From NCBI RefSeq assembly GCF_013694245.2, contig NZ_CP059322.2, positions 5,215,001 through 5,279,000 of the forward strand: a DNA stretch of 64,000 nt. The letters are read 5' to 3'. How positions within the stretch are numbered: the first letter of the stretch is position 1; every line of letters begins with the position of its first letter. Both the position numbers and the translations under genes were made by a program. The DNA is from Micromonospora ferruginea (lineage in GTDB: Bacteria; Actinomycetota; Actinomycetes; Mycobacteriales; Micromonosporaceae). The notes beneath the pieces were generated by a model. That model was not told where the DNA came from. It was given only the letters and a program-made list of their open reading frames with translations, and searched no databases. This document shows positions 8,125 through 14,975 of the stretch, piece after piece.

Positions 8125-8868
8125 TCAGCGCGACCGGCGCCGTTCGAGGAACTCGGTCATCCGCCGGTGCTTCTCCTCGTCCTCGAAGAGCACGGCCTGG
8201 CTCAGCAGGTCGAGCTGCGGGTGCGCGGCCGGCGGCGCGTCCACCGCCAGCTTGGTCAGCCGCAGCGCCAGCGACGAGCCCTTGGCCATCTCGTCCAGCA
8301 GGCCGTGTGCGGTGGGCAGCAACTCGGCCGGCTCGGCGACCACCCGGTTCACCAGGCCGATCCGCAGCGCCTCGTCCGCGTCGACCCGGCGGCCGGTGAA
8401 GAGCAGTTCCTTGGCCCGGGCCTCGCCGATCAACGCCGGCAGCCGGTAGGTCGCACCGGCGCCGGCCAGGATACCCAACCGCACCTCGGGCTGGCCGAAG
8501 ACCGCCCGGTCCGTGCACACCCGGAGGTCGCAGGCGTACGCCAGCTCGGCGCCGCCGCCCAGCGCCGGGCCGTCGACCGCCGCCACGGTGGGCAGCGGCA
8601 GCGCCCGGATCCGGGCGAAGACGCCCTGGTTGATGGCGGCCAGCGCGTCCAGCCGGCCACGTTCGCGCAACTGGGCGATGTCGGCGCCGCCGGCGAAGAT
8701 GCCCGCCGCGCCGCCGGTGAGCAGCATCAGCCGGGGCCGTGCCTCCAGTTCGGCGCAGACGGCGTGCAGTTCGCCGACCAGGTCGGCGTCGATCGCGTTG
8801 CGCTTCTCCGGCCGGTCCAGGATGACCACGAGCCGGTCCGGCAGCTCCTCGATCCGCAGCCCGCTCAC
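8125..8868 (-). CDS. Enoyl-CoA hydratase/isomerase
   Basis: A 247-residue crotonase-fold enzyme that probably hydrates trans-2-enoyl-CoA in fatty-acid or aromatic acid degradation. It shows the oxyanion-hole segments TGGAAGIFAGGADIAQL (about 52-68) and VDGPALGGGAELAYACD (about 97-113). The GTG start overlaps the TGA of the upstream dehydrogenase (GTGA), showing translational coupling. The next gene supplies the following beta-oxidation step. The long ORF that continues this frame upstream is a high-GC artefact. Confidence 0.9.
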   Translation of the reverse strand: MSGLRIEELPDRLVVILDRPEKRNAIDADLVGELHAVCAELEARPRLMLLTGGAAGIFAGGADIAQLRERGRLDALAAINQGVFARIRALPLPTVAAVDGPALGGGAELAYACDLRVCTDRAVFGQPEVRLGILAGAGATYRLPALIGEARAKELLFTGRRVDADEALRIGLVNRVVAEPAELLPTAHGLLDEMAKGSSLALRLTKLAVDAPPAAHPQLDLLSQAVLFEDEEKHRRMTEFLERRRSR

Positions 8869-9722
8869 TTCTTCGTGCCGCCTTCCCAGGTGTAGAAACC
8901 CTGCCCGGACTTCTTGCCCAGCCTCCCGGCGGCCACCATCTCCTCCAGCAGCGGCGGTGGCGCGAACCGGTCCCCGTACGCGGCCTGGAGGGTGCGCGCG
9001 ATGTCGAGCCGGACGTCCAGTCCGACCAGGTCGGTCAGCTCGAGCGGGCCGACCGGGTGCCGGTAGCCGAGCACCATCGCCTTGTCGATGTCGGCCGGGG
9101 CGGCCACCCCGTCGGCCACCATCCGGATCGCCTCCAGGCCGAGCGTGACGCCGAGGCGGGAGGTGGCGAAGCCGGGCATGTCGCGTACCACGACGGGGTC
9201 CTTGCCCAGCCGGGTGGCGAGCGCGACGGCCGCCTCGGTGGTGGCCGGCGCGGTGGCCGGGCCGACCACGACCTCGAGCAGCGCCATCGCCCAGACCGGG
9301 TTGAAGAAGTGCAGCCCGAGGAAGTCCGCCGGACGGGCCAGCCCGTCGGCCAGCTCGGAGATCGGGATGCTCGACGTGTTGCTGCCGAGCAGCGCCGGGC
9401 GGCGGCCCTCGGCCTCCCGGAGCACGGCCCGCTTGAGGTCGAGCCGCTCGGGCACCGCCTCCACGATCACGTCCGGCCCCTCGGCCACCTCGGCCAGGCC
9501 GGTCCGCAGCGTCACCCGGACCCGGTTGGCGGTGGCCGCCTCCGCGGTCAGCTTGCCCCGCCCCACCGCGCGGTCCCACAGCTCGCCGAGGCGCCGCACG
9601 GCGTCGGCCCCCCGCTCCGGGTCGACCTCGACCAGCTCGACCGCGTACCCGGCGCCGGCCGCCACGTACGCGATGCCGAGGCCCATGGTGCCGGCCCCGA
9701 CGACCACAAAACGACCACTCAT
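8865..9722 (-). CDS. 3-hydroxyacyl-CoA dehydrogenase
   Basis: A 285-residue NAD-dependent dehydrogenase of the short PaaH/FadB2 type. The Rossmann motif GAGTMG (about 9-14), the GSNTSSIPISELA loop, the catalytic LHFFNPVWAM segment (His-Phe-Phe-Asn-Pro) and the C-terminal helical domain with KSGQGFYTW are all present. It is first of a two-gene unit with the enoyl-CoA hydratase. Together they would interconvert enoyl-CoA, 3-hydroxyacyl-CoA and 3-ketoacyl-CoA. Confidence 0.93.
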   Translation of the reverse strand: MSGRFVVVGAGTMGLGIAYVAAGAGYAVELVEVDPERGADAVRRLGELWDRAVGRGKLTAEAATANRVRVTLRTGLAEVAEGPDVIVEAVPERLDLKRAVLREAEGRRPALLGSNTSSIPISELADGLARPADFLGLHFFNPVWAMALLEVVVGPATAPATTEAAVALATRLGKDPVVVRDMPGFATSRLGVTLGLEAIRMVADGVAAPADIDKAMVLGYRHPVGPLELTDLVGLDVRLDIARTLQAAYGDRFAPPPLLEEMVAAGRLGKKSGQGFYTWEGGTKK

Positions 9723-9886
9723 CGCTGTCCCCTCGTCGCGGCGGTGGCGCGCGGGGTCTCCGCCGCGCCGGGCCGGCCGCTCGCTCGATCCTGGATGCGA
9801 CCCTATGCAGGGCGGGGCCGCCGGGCATGCGTGGGGGCCGGCCGGACGGGGTAAAGACCGCCGTCAACGCCGAAGGAAGGAACGAG

Positions 9887-10174
9887 ATGAGCCAGGCACC
9901 GGAGAGCGCGCAGGGCACCGAGACGGTCGAGACGCGCGGTGACGAGCGGGTGGACCTGCTTCGGGCGGACACCAACAACGACGGCAAGACCGACGTGTGG
10001 GTGGTGGACACCGACGGCGACGGCAAGGCCGACCTGTTCCAGTTCGACACCGACGGCGACGGCAAGGTGGACATCACCATGGTCGACATCGACGAGGACG
10101 GCACGCCGGACGAGGTGGTCGACGGCGACGGCGGTCTGCCCCCGGCGGAGACGACGCCCACCGTCCAGGTCTGA
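9887..10174 (+). CDS. Small protein of tandem DxDxDG calcium-binding-like repeats
   Basis: A 95-residue acidic protein made almost entirely of back-to-back repeats of about 11 residues: DTNNDGKTD, DTDGDGKAD, DTDGDGKVD, DIDEDGTPD. These resemble the Ca-binding loops of EF-hands, dockerins and thrombospondin type-3 repeats. There is no signal peptide or membrane anchor, so it should be cytoplasmic, which is unusual for this repeat type. The ATG follows AAGGAAGG. The partner and role are unknown; it may buffer or sense Ca2+. Repeat R2a begins 3 bases after its stop. Confidence 0.75.
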   Translation: MSQAPESAQGTETVETRGDERVDLLRADTNNDGKTDVWVVDTDGDGKADLFQFDTDGDGKVDITMVDIDEDGTPDEVVDGDGGLPPAETTPTVQV

Positions 10175-10177
10175 ACC

Positions 10178-10230
10178 GAAGGAGGGGGCCCTTCTTATCG
10201 CCTACGCGATAGGAGGGGCCCCTTCCTAAC
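10178..10230. repeat. GC-rich palindromic repeat R2, copy a
   Basis: Two GGGGGCCC/GGGGCCCC blocks flank an inner ATCGC-N4-GCGAT stem. It is flanked by the small Ca-repeat gene and the methyltransferase, whose TAG stop (10226-10228) lies inside the element. Other copies are at 39838, 42771, 43463 and 58623. Confidence 0.85.
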
Positions 10231-11005
10231 GCCTCAGCTCGAGCGTGGCGAGGTAATACGGGTGGTCGGTGGTGTCCACGTCGGCCAGTCGCCACGGCGA
10301 GCCGTGGACCAGCTCGGCGAACTCGTCGGGCGAGCACACCAGGTAGTCGAACCACTCGGTGCCGAGCAGCCGGTAACGCAGCCGCAGCCGCAGTTGCCCG
10401 CCCAGCCGGCCCCGCCGCCGGTTCGCCTCGTGGTAGGCGGTGTGCACCGGGTCGGTGGTGCCGTACGGGTCGGTGCCGTGCGCGATCACCCGCGCGCCGG
10501 GCCGGGCCAGCGCGGCGAGCGCGGCCAGCAGCTCCGGGGCGCGCTCCCGCCCCTCGAACAGGCCCAGGTTGTTGCCGAGCAGCAGGAACGTGTCGTAGCG
10601 CCGGCCGTCGGCGACGTGCTCGTCGACGGTGGCGTGCACCAGCTCGCGTACGCCCCGGTGGCGGCTGACCCGCAGCGCGCCGAGTGAGGTGTCCAGGCCG
10701 GTCACCGGCACGCCGCGTTCCTGCAGGCGCAACGCGATCCGGCCGGCGCCGACGCCGACGTCCAGCACGTGCCCGTGGACCCGGTCCACCGCCCGGTGGT
10801 CGTGCGGCTGCCACCGCTCGGGCGGGTCCAGGTAGTGATCGGCGGGCGCGCCGTTGACCAGCCCGTCGTCCCGCTCGATGATCTCGATGACCGGGCGGGG
10901 CAGTCGCCCGCCGGCCATCGGCCGGGGCCCGATGCCGGTGGCCACCGCGTACGCGTCGCGGATCATCTCGCCGAACACGTCGCCGATCGTGGGCTCGCTG
11001 GTCAT
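10226..11005 (-). CDS. SAM-dependent methyltransferase (class I)
   Basis: A 259-residue methyltransferase. Motif I is VLDVGVGAGRIALRL (about 80-94) followed by VTGLDTS, the acidic residue that binds the SAM ribose, and DTFLLLGNNLGLFEG corresponds to motif IV. The C-terminal half includes WFDYLVCSPDEFAELV. The substrate is not evident. Its stop codon is inside repeat R2a. It is divergent from the PPOX gene with a 53-base gap, so both may share a promoter region. Confidence 0.8.
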   Translation of the reverse strand: MTSEPTIGDVFGEMIRDAYAVATGIGPRPMAGGRLPRPVIEIIERDDGLVNGAPADHYLDPPERWQPHDHRAVDRVHGHVLDVGVGAGRIALRLQERGVPVTGLDTSLGALRVSRHRGVRELVHATVDEHVADGRRYDTFLLLGNNLGLFEGRERAPELLAALAALARPGARVIAHGTDPYGTTDPVHTAYHEANRRRGRLGGQLRLRLRYRLLGTEWFDYLVCSPDEFAELVHGSPWRLADVDTTDHPYYLATLELRR

Positions 11006-11058
11006 GGGAGCACGCTATCCGGGCTCGCGGGCGCGGTCGCGGCCGTATCCTGGGCGGC

Positions 11059-11457
11059 GTGACCGACCTGGATCGCCTCGCGGCGGAGAAGTACGTCCTG
11101 CTCACCACGTTCCGCAAGGACGGTCGGGCGGTGCCGACGCCGGTGTGGGCGGTGCGCGACGGTGACGCGCTGGCGGTGTGGACGGTGTCCGACTCCGGCA
11201 AGGTGAAGCGGATCCGGCGCGACGGCCGGGTCACGGTGGCGCCGTGCGACGTGCGCGGCCGGCCGCACGGGGCGGCGGTGCCCGGTCACGCCACGATCGA
11301 CGACCCGGAGAACTCCCGCCGGGTGCGGGAGCTGCTGAAGCGGAAGTATCGGCTGATCGGCCGGCTCAGCCTGCTGGGCAGCCGGCTGCGCCGGGGGGAG
11401 AGCGGCACGGTGGGGCTGCGGATCGTGCTGGACGGCACGACCTCCGGACACGATTGA
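11059..11457 (+). CDS. PPOX-class F420-dependent oxidoreductase-like protein
   Basis: A 132-residue split beta-barrel (pyridoxamine 5-phosphate oxidase-like) protein. YVLLTTFRKDGRAVPTPVWAV and the TVSDSGKVKRIRRDGRVTVAPCDVRG segment match small actinobacterial F420- or FMN-binding reductases. The substrate is unknown; relatives reduce quinones, biliverdin or serve as electron carriers. The start is GTG, and a hairpin terminator overlaps the stop codon. Confidence 0.85.
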   Translation: MTDLDRLAAEKYVLLTTFRKDGRAVPTPVWAVRDGDALAVWTVSDSGKVKRIRRDGRVTVAPCDVRGRPHGAAVPGHATIDDPENSRRVRELLKRKYRLIGRLSLLGSRLRRGESGTVGLRIVLDGTTSGHD

Positions 11458-11485
11458 GGGCGGTGGCCCGTCGGCCGACCGCCCT
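11457..11485. terminator. Hairpin terminator between PPOX gene and bldC
   Basis: An 8-bp stem, AGGGCGGT (11457-11464) with ACCGCCCT (11478-11485), and T residues after the stem. It is placed between convergent genes and probably acts in both directions. Confidence 0.6.
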
Positions 11486-11514
11486 TCATCGAAAGCTGGA
11501 AAAACTCCGGCTCG

Positions 11515-11724
11515 TCAGTCCCCCTGACGCTGCTGGGGGATCTGCCCCTGCAGCAGGGCCCGAACTTCAGACTCGCGGTAGCGGCGGTGGCCGCCCAGGG
11601 TCCGGATGGCGCTGAGCTTGCCAGCCTTGGCCCACCGGGTCACCGTCTTCGGGTCGACTCGGAACATCGACGCCACCTCGGCCGGTGTGAGTAGCGGCTC
11701 TGGTTCGTGCGTTCGCGATGCCAT
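11515..11724 (-). CDS. bldC: BldC developmental regulator (MerR-like helix-turn-helix)
   Basis: A 69-residue protein nearly identical in pattern to Streptomyces BldC: EPLLTPAEVASMFRVDPKTV, TRWAKAGKLSAIRTLGGHRR, then YRESEVRALLQG. BldC is a head-to-tail-binding small DNA-binding protein that holds back entry into development by controlling many promoters. I chose the ATG at 11724 (MASRTHEP) because it gives the normal length and follows GGAGGAG at good spacing; a longer in-frame start at 11787 would add 21 unrelated residues. The neighbours downstream follow the Streptomyces order. Confidence 0.95.
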   Translation of the reverse strand: MASRTHEPEPLLTPAEVASMFRVDPKTVTRWAKAGKLSAIRTLGGHRRYRESEVRALLQGQIPQQRQGD

Positions 11725-11910
11725 CGGGGTCACTCCTCCACATGTATAGACATCGGCCGGGGTCCCGCCGGCCGACGCGTCTCCCATGGTCCGGCTAGTC
11801 CCCGATGTCCGACATGGGCCGAACGGCTGAAGGTCCCTAGACGGACGGATGAACCATGCCCGATTTTTACGACTTTTATGCCGCAGAAACTACCTTATTC
11901 GGACTCATGA

Positions 11911-11923
11911 TCACGGTTCGTGA
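11911..11923. promoter_or_regulatory. Inverted repeat upstream of bldC
   Basis: TCACG-GTT-CGTGA, a 5-bp perfect inverted repeat with a 3-base spacer. It lies in the AT-rich gap 11725-11980 between bldC and the next minus-strand gene. It could be an operator of bldC; no regulator is identified. Confidence 0.4.
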
Positions 11924-11934
11924 TGCGTCAACTA

Positions 11935-11947
11935 CGAGACAGTCTCG
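11935..11947. promoter_or_regulatory. Second inverted repeat upstream of bldC
   Basis: CGAGAC-A-GTCTCG, a 6-bp perfect inverted repeat around one base. It is 11 bases from the neighbouring palindrome. Either site may serve bldC, or this one may be a short terminator for the gene at 11981-12820. Confidence 0.4.
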
Positions 11948-11980
11948 CATCCCTTACCCCGAACAGGGACGAACCGGGCG

Positions 11981-12820
11981 TCAGTTGCAGCGCTCCAGAA
12001 GCTGCACCGCGCGCCAGCGGGCGACCAGCTTGTCGTACGCCGCCGAAGCCTCCTCGGCCTCGCCCCGCGCCAACCCGGCCAGCCCGGTCGCGACCAGCTC
12101 GGTCGAGTCGTCCTCGACCAGCGTCTCGTCCGGCAGCAGCCGCACCAGCCCGCCGTAGTCCAGCTCCACCACCGACCGGGGATGGAACTCCTCCAGCCAG
12201 CGGGCGGCCTCCTCGACCGCCTCGGTGATCGGCGCCTCGCCGACCGACTTGCGCAGCACCGACAGCGCCCGCGACGAGCGGCGACGCGCCTTGGAGATCT
12301 CGGTGCGGTAGCGCAGCGCCCGCCGCTCCGGGTCGGTGACCAGGTGGCGCTCCCCGGCCTCGAAGAGCACGAACCAGCGCAGCGGCACCCCCCAGGTGGC
12401 GACCTGCTCGTGCACCCGCGGCACCCCGTGCTCCAGCACCCGCGCCCCGCTGCGCCAGTCCTCCACCACGGCCTTCGCCTGCCCGGCCAGGACCGGCGGC
12501 ACGAACGCGTCGGCCAGCACCGAGGGCACACCGTCGCGGGCGCTCAGCGCCGCCTCGGCGACCCGGATCCGCAGGTTCCAGGGGCAGACCAGCAGCGTGT
12601 CGTCGGCCTCCAGGACGTACGCCTCGTCGGGCAGGTCGGGCAGCCGGGTCCAGCCCGCGCCCAACGCCTCGATCACCGAGGTCCGTTGCCGGCCCGGCCC
12701 CTCCAGCGGGGCTATCGCCCGACCCTCGCTGACGTACCGGCGCCAGTACGACTGCCGGTCCCGGTCGAAGGCGGTCAGCGGCTCGTACACGCGCAGGTAT
12801 GAAGCGAAGAGCGACGGCAC
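11981..12820 (-). CDS. Conserved actinobacterial protein next to bldC
   Basis: A 279-residue protein (VPSLFASYLRVYEPLTAFDR...) that I recall as a conserved hypothetical between bldC and valine dehydrogenase in Streptomyces. It is rich in charged helices, contains VCPWNLRIRV, LRWFVLFEAGERHLV and EISKARRRSSRALSVLRKSVG, and has no signal or membrane segment. The GTG at 12820 is chosen because GGGAGGA lies 7 bases before it. Function unknown. Confidence 0.8.
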   Translation of the reverse strand: MPSLFASYLRVYEPLTAFDRDRQSYWRRYVSEGRAIAPLEGPGRQRTSVIEALGAGWTRLPDLPDEAYVLEADDTLLVCPWNLRIRVAEAALSARDGVPSVLADAFVPPVLAGQAKAVVEDWRSGARVLEHGVPRVHEQVATWGVPLRWFVLFEAGERHLVTDPERRALRYRTEISKARRRSSRALSVLRKSVGEAPITEAVEEAARWLEEFHPRSVVELDYGGLVRLLPDETLVEDDSTELVATGLAGLARGEAEEASAAYDKLVARWRAVQLLERCN

Positions 12821-12996
12821 GGCGCGATCCTCCCACGAGACGGGACCGCCCGTCGCCGCCGTCACACCGGCGGCGTGACGTGGGCGACAGTACGGTTCCG
12901 GCCGATATTAGGCTCAACGACACCGGCAGCATCCCGCCGGCGTGCCACCGAAGGTTCCGCGCCCCACAAGGGCGCACACCGACACAGGAGTCAGCC

Positions 12997-14079
12997 ATGG
13001 GCGTATTCGCCAGCACCGACGACCCGGGAGCCACGGGTCATGAACAGGTCGTGTTCTGCCAGGACAAGCAGTCCGGCCTGAAGGCGATCATCGGGATCTA
13101 CTCCACCGCGCTGGGCCCCGCCCTCGGCGGCACCCGGTTCTACCCGTACGCCAGCGAGGCCGACGCCCTCGCCGACGTGCTCGACCTCTCCCGTGGCATG
13201 GCCTACAAGAACGCCCTGGCCAACCTGGACCTCGGTGGCGGCAAGGCGGTCATCTGGGGTGACCCGGACCAGCTCAAGAGCGAAGCCCTGCTGCGCGCGT
13301 ACGGCCGCTTCGTGGAGTCGCTCAACGGCCGCTACTACACCGCCTGCGACGTCGGCACCTACGTCGCCGACATGGACGTGATCGCCCGCGAGACCCGCTA
13401 CGTGACCGGTCGCAGCGTGGAGCACGGCGGCGCCGGCGACTCCTCGATCCTCACCGCCTGGGGCGTGTTCCAGGGCATGCGGGCCGCCGCCGAGCACGTG
13501 TGGGGCAGCCCCACGCTCGCCGGCCGGCGGGTCGGCGTGGCCGGCCTGGGCAAGGTCGGCAAGTACCTGACCACGCACCTGATCTCCGACGGCGCCGAGG
13601 TGGTGGCGACCGACGTCAACCCGCGCGCCCAGGAGTGGGTGCGCGCCACCCACCCGCAGGTCACCCTCGTCCACGACACCGCGGCGCTGGTCGCGTCCGA
13701 CATCGACGTGTACGCCCCGTGCGCGCTGGGCGGCGCGCTGAACGACGACACCGTGCCGGTGCTGCGGGCCAAGGTGGTCACCGGGGCGGCGAACAACCAG
13801 CTCGCCCACGCCGGCATCGAGAAGGTCCTCGCCGACCGGGGCATCCTCTACACCCCGGACTACGTGGTGAACGCCGGTGGCGTGATCCAGGTGGCCGACG
13901 AGATCGAGGGCTTCAACTTCGAGCGGGCCAAGCTGCGCGCCACCCGGATCTTCGACACCACCCGGGAGATCCTGCGCCTCGCCGACGACGAGGGCGTCCC
14001 GCCGGCGGTCGCGGCGGACCGGCTCGCCGAGCGCCGGATGGCCGACGTCGGCCGGCTGCGCGCCATCCACCTGCGCTGA
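12997..14079 (+). CDS. vdh: Valine/leucine dehydrogenase (Glu/Leu/Phe/Val dehydrogenase family)
   Basis: A 360-residue NAD-dependent amino acid dehydrogenase that deaminates branched-chain amino acids to 2-oxo acids. It shows the GGTRFYPYASEADALADVLDLSRGMAYKNALAN core (given here in name only), the catalytic Lys in LGGGKAVI, the Rossmann motif GLGKVG and AANNQLAH. The ATG 12997 follows ACAGGAG. The gene order with bldC and DUF3073 matches the Streptomyces vdh locus, where the enzyme supplies acyl precursors and nitrogen. A strong hairpin follows the stop. Confidence 0.93.
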   Translation: MGVFASTDDPGATGHEQVVFCQDKQSGLKAIIGIYSTALGPALGGTRFYPYASEADALADVLDLSRGMAYKNALANLDLGGGKAVIWGDPDQLKSEALLRAYGRFVESLNGRYYTACDVGTYVADMDVIARETRYVTGRSVEHGGAGDSSILTAWGVFQGMRAAAEHVWGSPTLAGRRVGVAGLGKVGKYLTTHLISDGAEVVATDVNPRAQEWVRATHPQVTLVHDTAALVASDIDVYAPCALGGALNDDTVPVLRAKVVTGAANNQLAHAGIEKVLADRGILYTPDYVVNAGGVIQVADEIEGFNFERAKLRATRIFDTTREILRLADDEGVPPAVAADRLAERRMADVGRLRAIHLR

Positions 14080-14084
14080 CGGCT

Positions 14085-14116
14085 CCCGGGGGCGGGCCAC
14101 CGGCTCCGCCCCCGGG
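14085..14116 (+). terminator. Terminator after vdh
   Basis: An 11-bp perfect stem, CCCGGGGGCGG (14085-14095) with CCGCCCCCGGG (14106-14116), starting 6 bases after the vdh stop. Confidence 0.75.
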
Positions 14117-14400
14117 CCGCGCGGGGGCGACCGGGGCGTTAAGCTGGTTCTTGGTCGCTTCGTGCCGATCTGCGGTTATTTTCGGGCAGTACCGCCCACT
14201 GTCACGGCCGGTCCCGGTCAGCGCTCCTTACCCGGTACACTGTGTGACGGTCGCAACACTACGACGCGCGAGGCCGGTCGACGGCGACCCGAGGTGCCGA
14301 ACGGTGGCATCCCCATGTACCGTAAGAGCCACGAGAGATGCCTGACGTCATCGGGGCCCGCCTTCGGGCTGCCCCGCATTCTGTGCGAGGGGGTCGAGCC
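14117..14400 (+). promoter_or_regulatory. Promoter and long leader of the DUF3073 gene
   Basis: This gene-free stretch holds a likely -10 element TACACT at 14236-14241 and a leader of roughly 150 bases. The leader contains a small GC hairpin near 14355-14378 (GGGGCCCGCC / GGGCTGCCCC). I see no match to a riboswitch I know. No coding sequence is supported in it. Confidence 0.45.
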
Positions 14401-14613
14401 ATGGGGCGCGGCCGTGCTAAGGCCAAGCAGACGAAGGTGGCCCGGGAGTTGAAGTACCACTCCCCGAACACCGACCTAACCGCCTTGCAGCGTGAGTTGG
14501 CGGGTAGTGGAAAGTCTGAGCACAACTTCGACGACGACAAGAACTTTGTCGACGACGATGACGAGGACCACGCGGACGACGACCCGGACCCCTGGGCCCG
14601 TCCGACCCGCTGA
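14401..14613 (+). CDS. DUF3073 protein
   Basis: A 70-residue, strongly two-part protein: a basic head (MGRGRAKAKQTKVARELKYH) and a very acidic Asp-rich tail (DDDKNFVDDDDEDHADDD). This is the DUF3073 pattern, found next to purM and purF in actinobacteria. The basic head suggests nucleic acid or ribosome contact, but no function is known. GAGGGG lies 7 bases before the ATG. The short charge-split form and its fixed neighbourhood are worth noting. Confidence 0.9.
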   Translation: MGRGRAKAKQTKVARELKYHSPNTDLTALQRELAGSGKSEHNFDDDKNFVDDDDEDHADDDPDPWARPTR

Positions 14614-14628
14614 CCTCCGGTCACATCT

Positions 14629-14654
14629 GAGCACGCGGCAACGCCCGCGTGCTC
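14629..14654 (+). terminator. Terminator after DUF3073
   Basis: Stem GAGCACGCGG (14629-14638) with CCGCGTGCTC (14645-14654), loop of 6 bases, 16 bases after the stop. Confidence 0.65.
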
Positions 14655-14690
14655 ACGCATGTGCTCACCCCGGAGCCGGCGTGCGACCGA

Positions 14691-14749
14691 CGATCAGGGA
14701 CCTGCCGCACCGGGTGCCTCCCCGGCCGCGCTGGCAGGTCCCCTGATCG
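14691..14749. terminator. Large hairpin, bidirectional terminator
   Basis: CGATCAGGGACCTGCC (14691-14706) pairs with GGCAGGTCCCCTGATCG (14733-14749) with one bulge. It separates the plus-strand DUF3073 gene from the end of the minus-strand RiPP cassette. Confidence 0.65.
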
Positions 14750-14762
14750 CGGCGCCGTCGCC

Positions 14763-14975
14763 TCAGCGCGGCCGGTTGTTCCAGTTGTAGAACGTCGGGA
14801 TGTTCTCGAAGTGGTTCCACGCGCACACCGCGTGGGCGCCGTCGGACCCCGACACCTCCGCCCGCAGCAGGCGCGCCGCCTCGGCCTCGCGGAGCAGCGC
14901 GGACAACCCCGCAGCGGCATCCCGCACCCGGTCGGTGACCACGTCCCGGTCGGTCTCACTGATGATCTCGGGCAT
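14763..14975 (-). CDS. Candidate RiPP precursor peptide (AmcA-like, multiple cyclophane motifs)
   Basis: A 70-residue peptide. Residues 1-48 form a charged helical leader; the last 20 residues are rich in aromatics and Asn. Three aromatic-x-Asn triplets are visible, FEN (56-58), FYN (62-64) and WNN (65-67), the form modified into three-residue cyclophanes (triceptides) by radical SAM/SPASM enzymes. I recall an actinobacterial family named AmcA with a very similar NHFENIPTFYNWNN core. Its ATG lies inside the end of the maturase gene (20-base overlap) behind GGAGGGAG, so translation is coupled. There is no Gly-Gly leader cleavage site, and no protease or exporter is next to it. Confidence 0.75.
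   Translation of the reverse strand: MPEIISETDRDVVTDRVRDAAAGLSALLREAEAARLLRAEVSGSDGAHAVCAWNHFENIPTFYNWNNRPR

Noticed and set aside
8125..10161. A 678-codon minus-strand frame containing the enoyl-CoA hydratase
   Set aside because: Only the last 247 codons are the enzyme; the part upstream is an out-of-frame reading of the dehydrogenase gene. The GTG at 8868 with GTGA coupling is the real start.
14242..14400. A riboswitch in the DUF3073 leader
   Set aside because: Length and a small hairpin are suggestive, but no conserved core of a known purine, SAM or glutamine riboswitch can be recognised.
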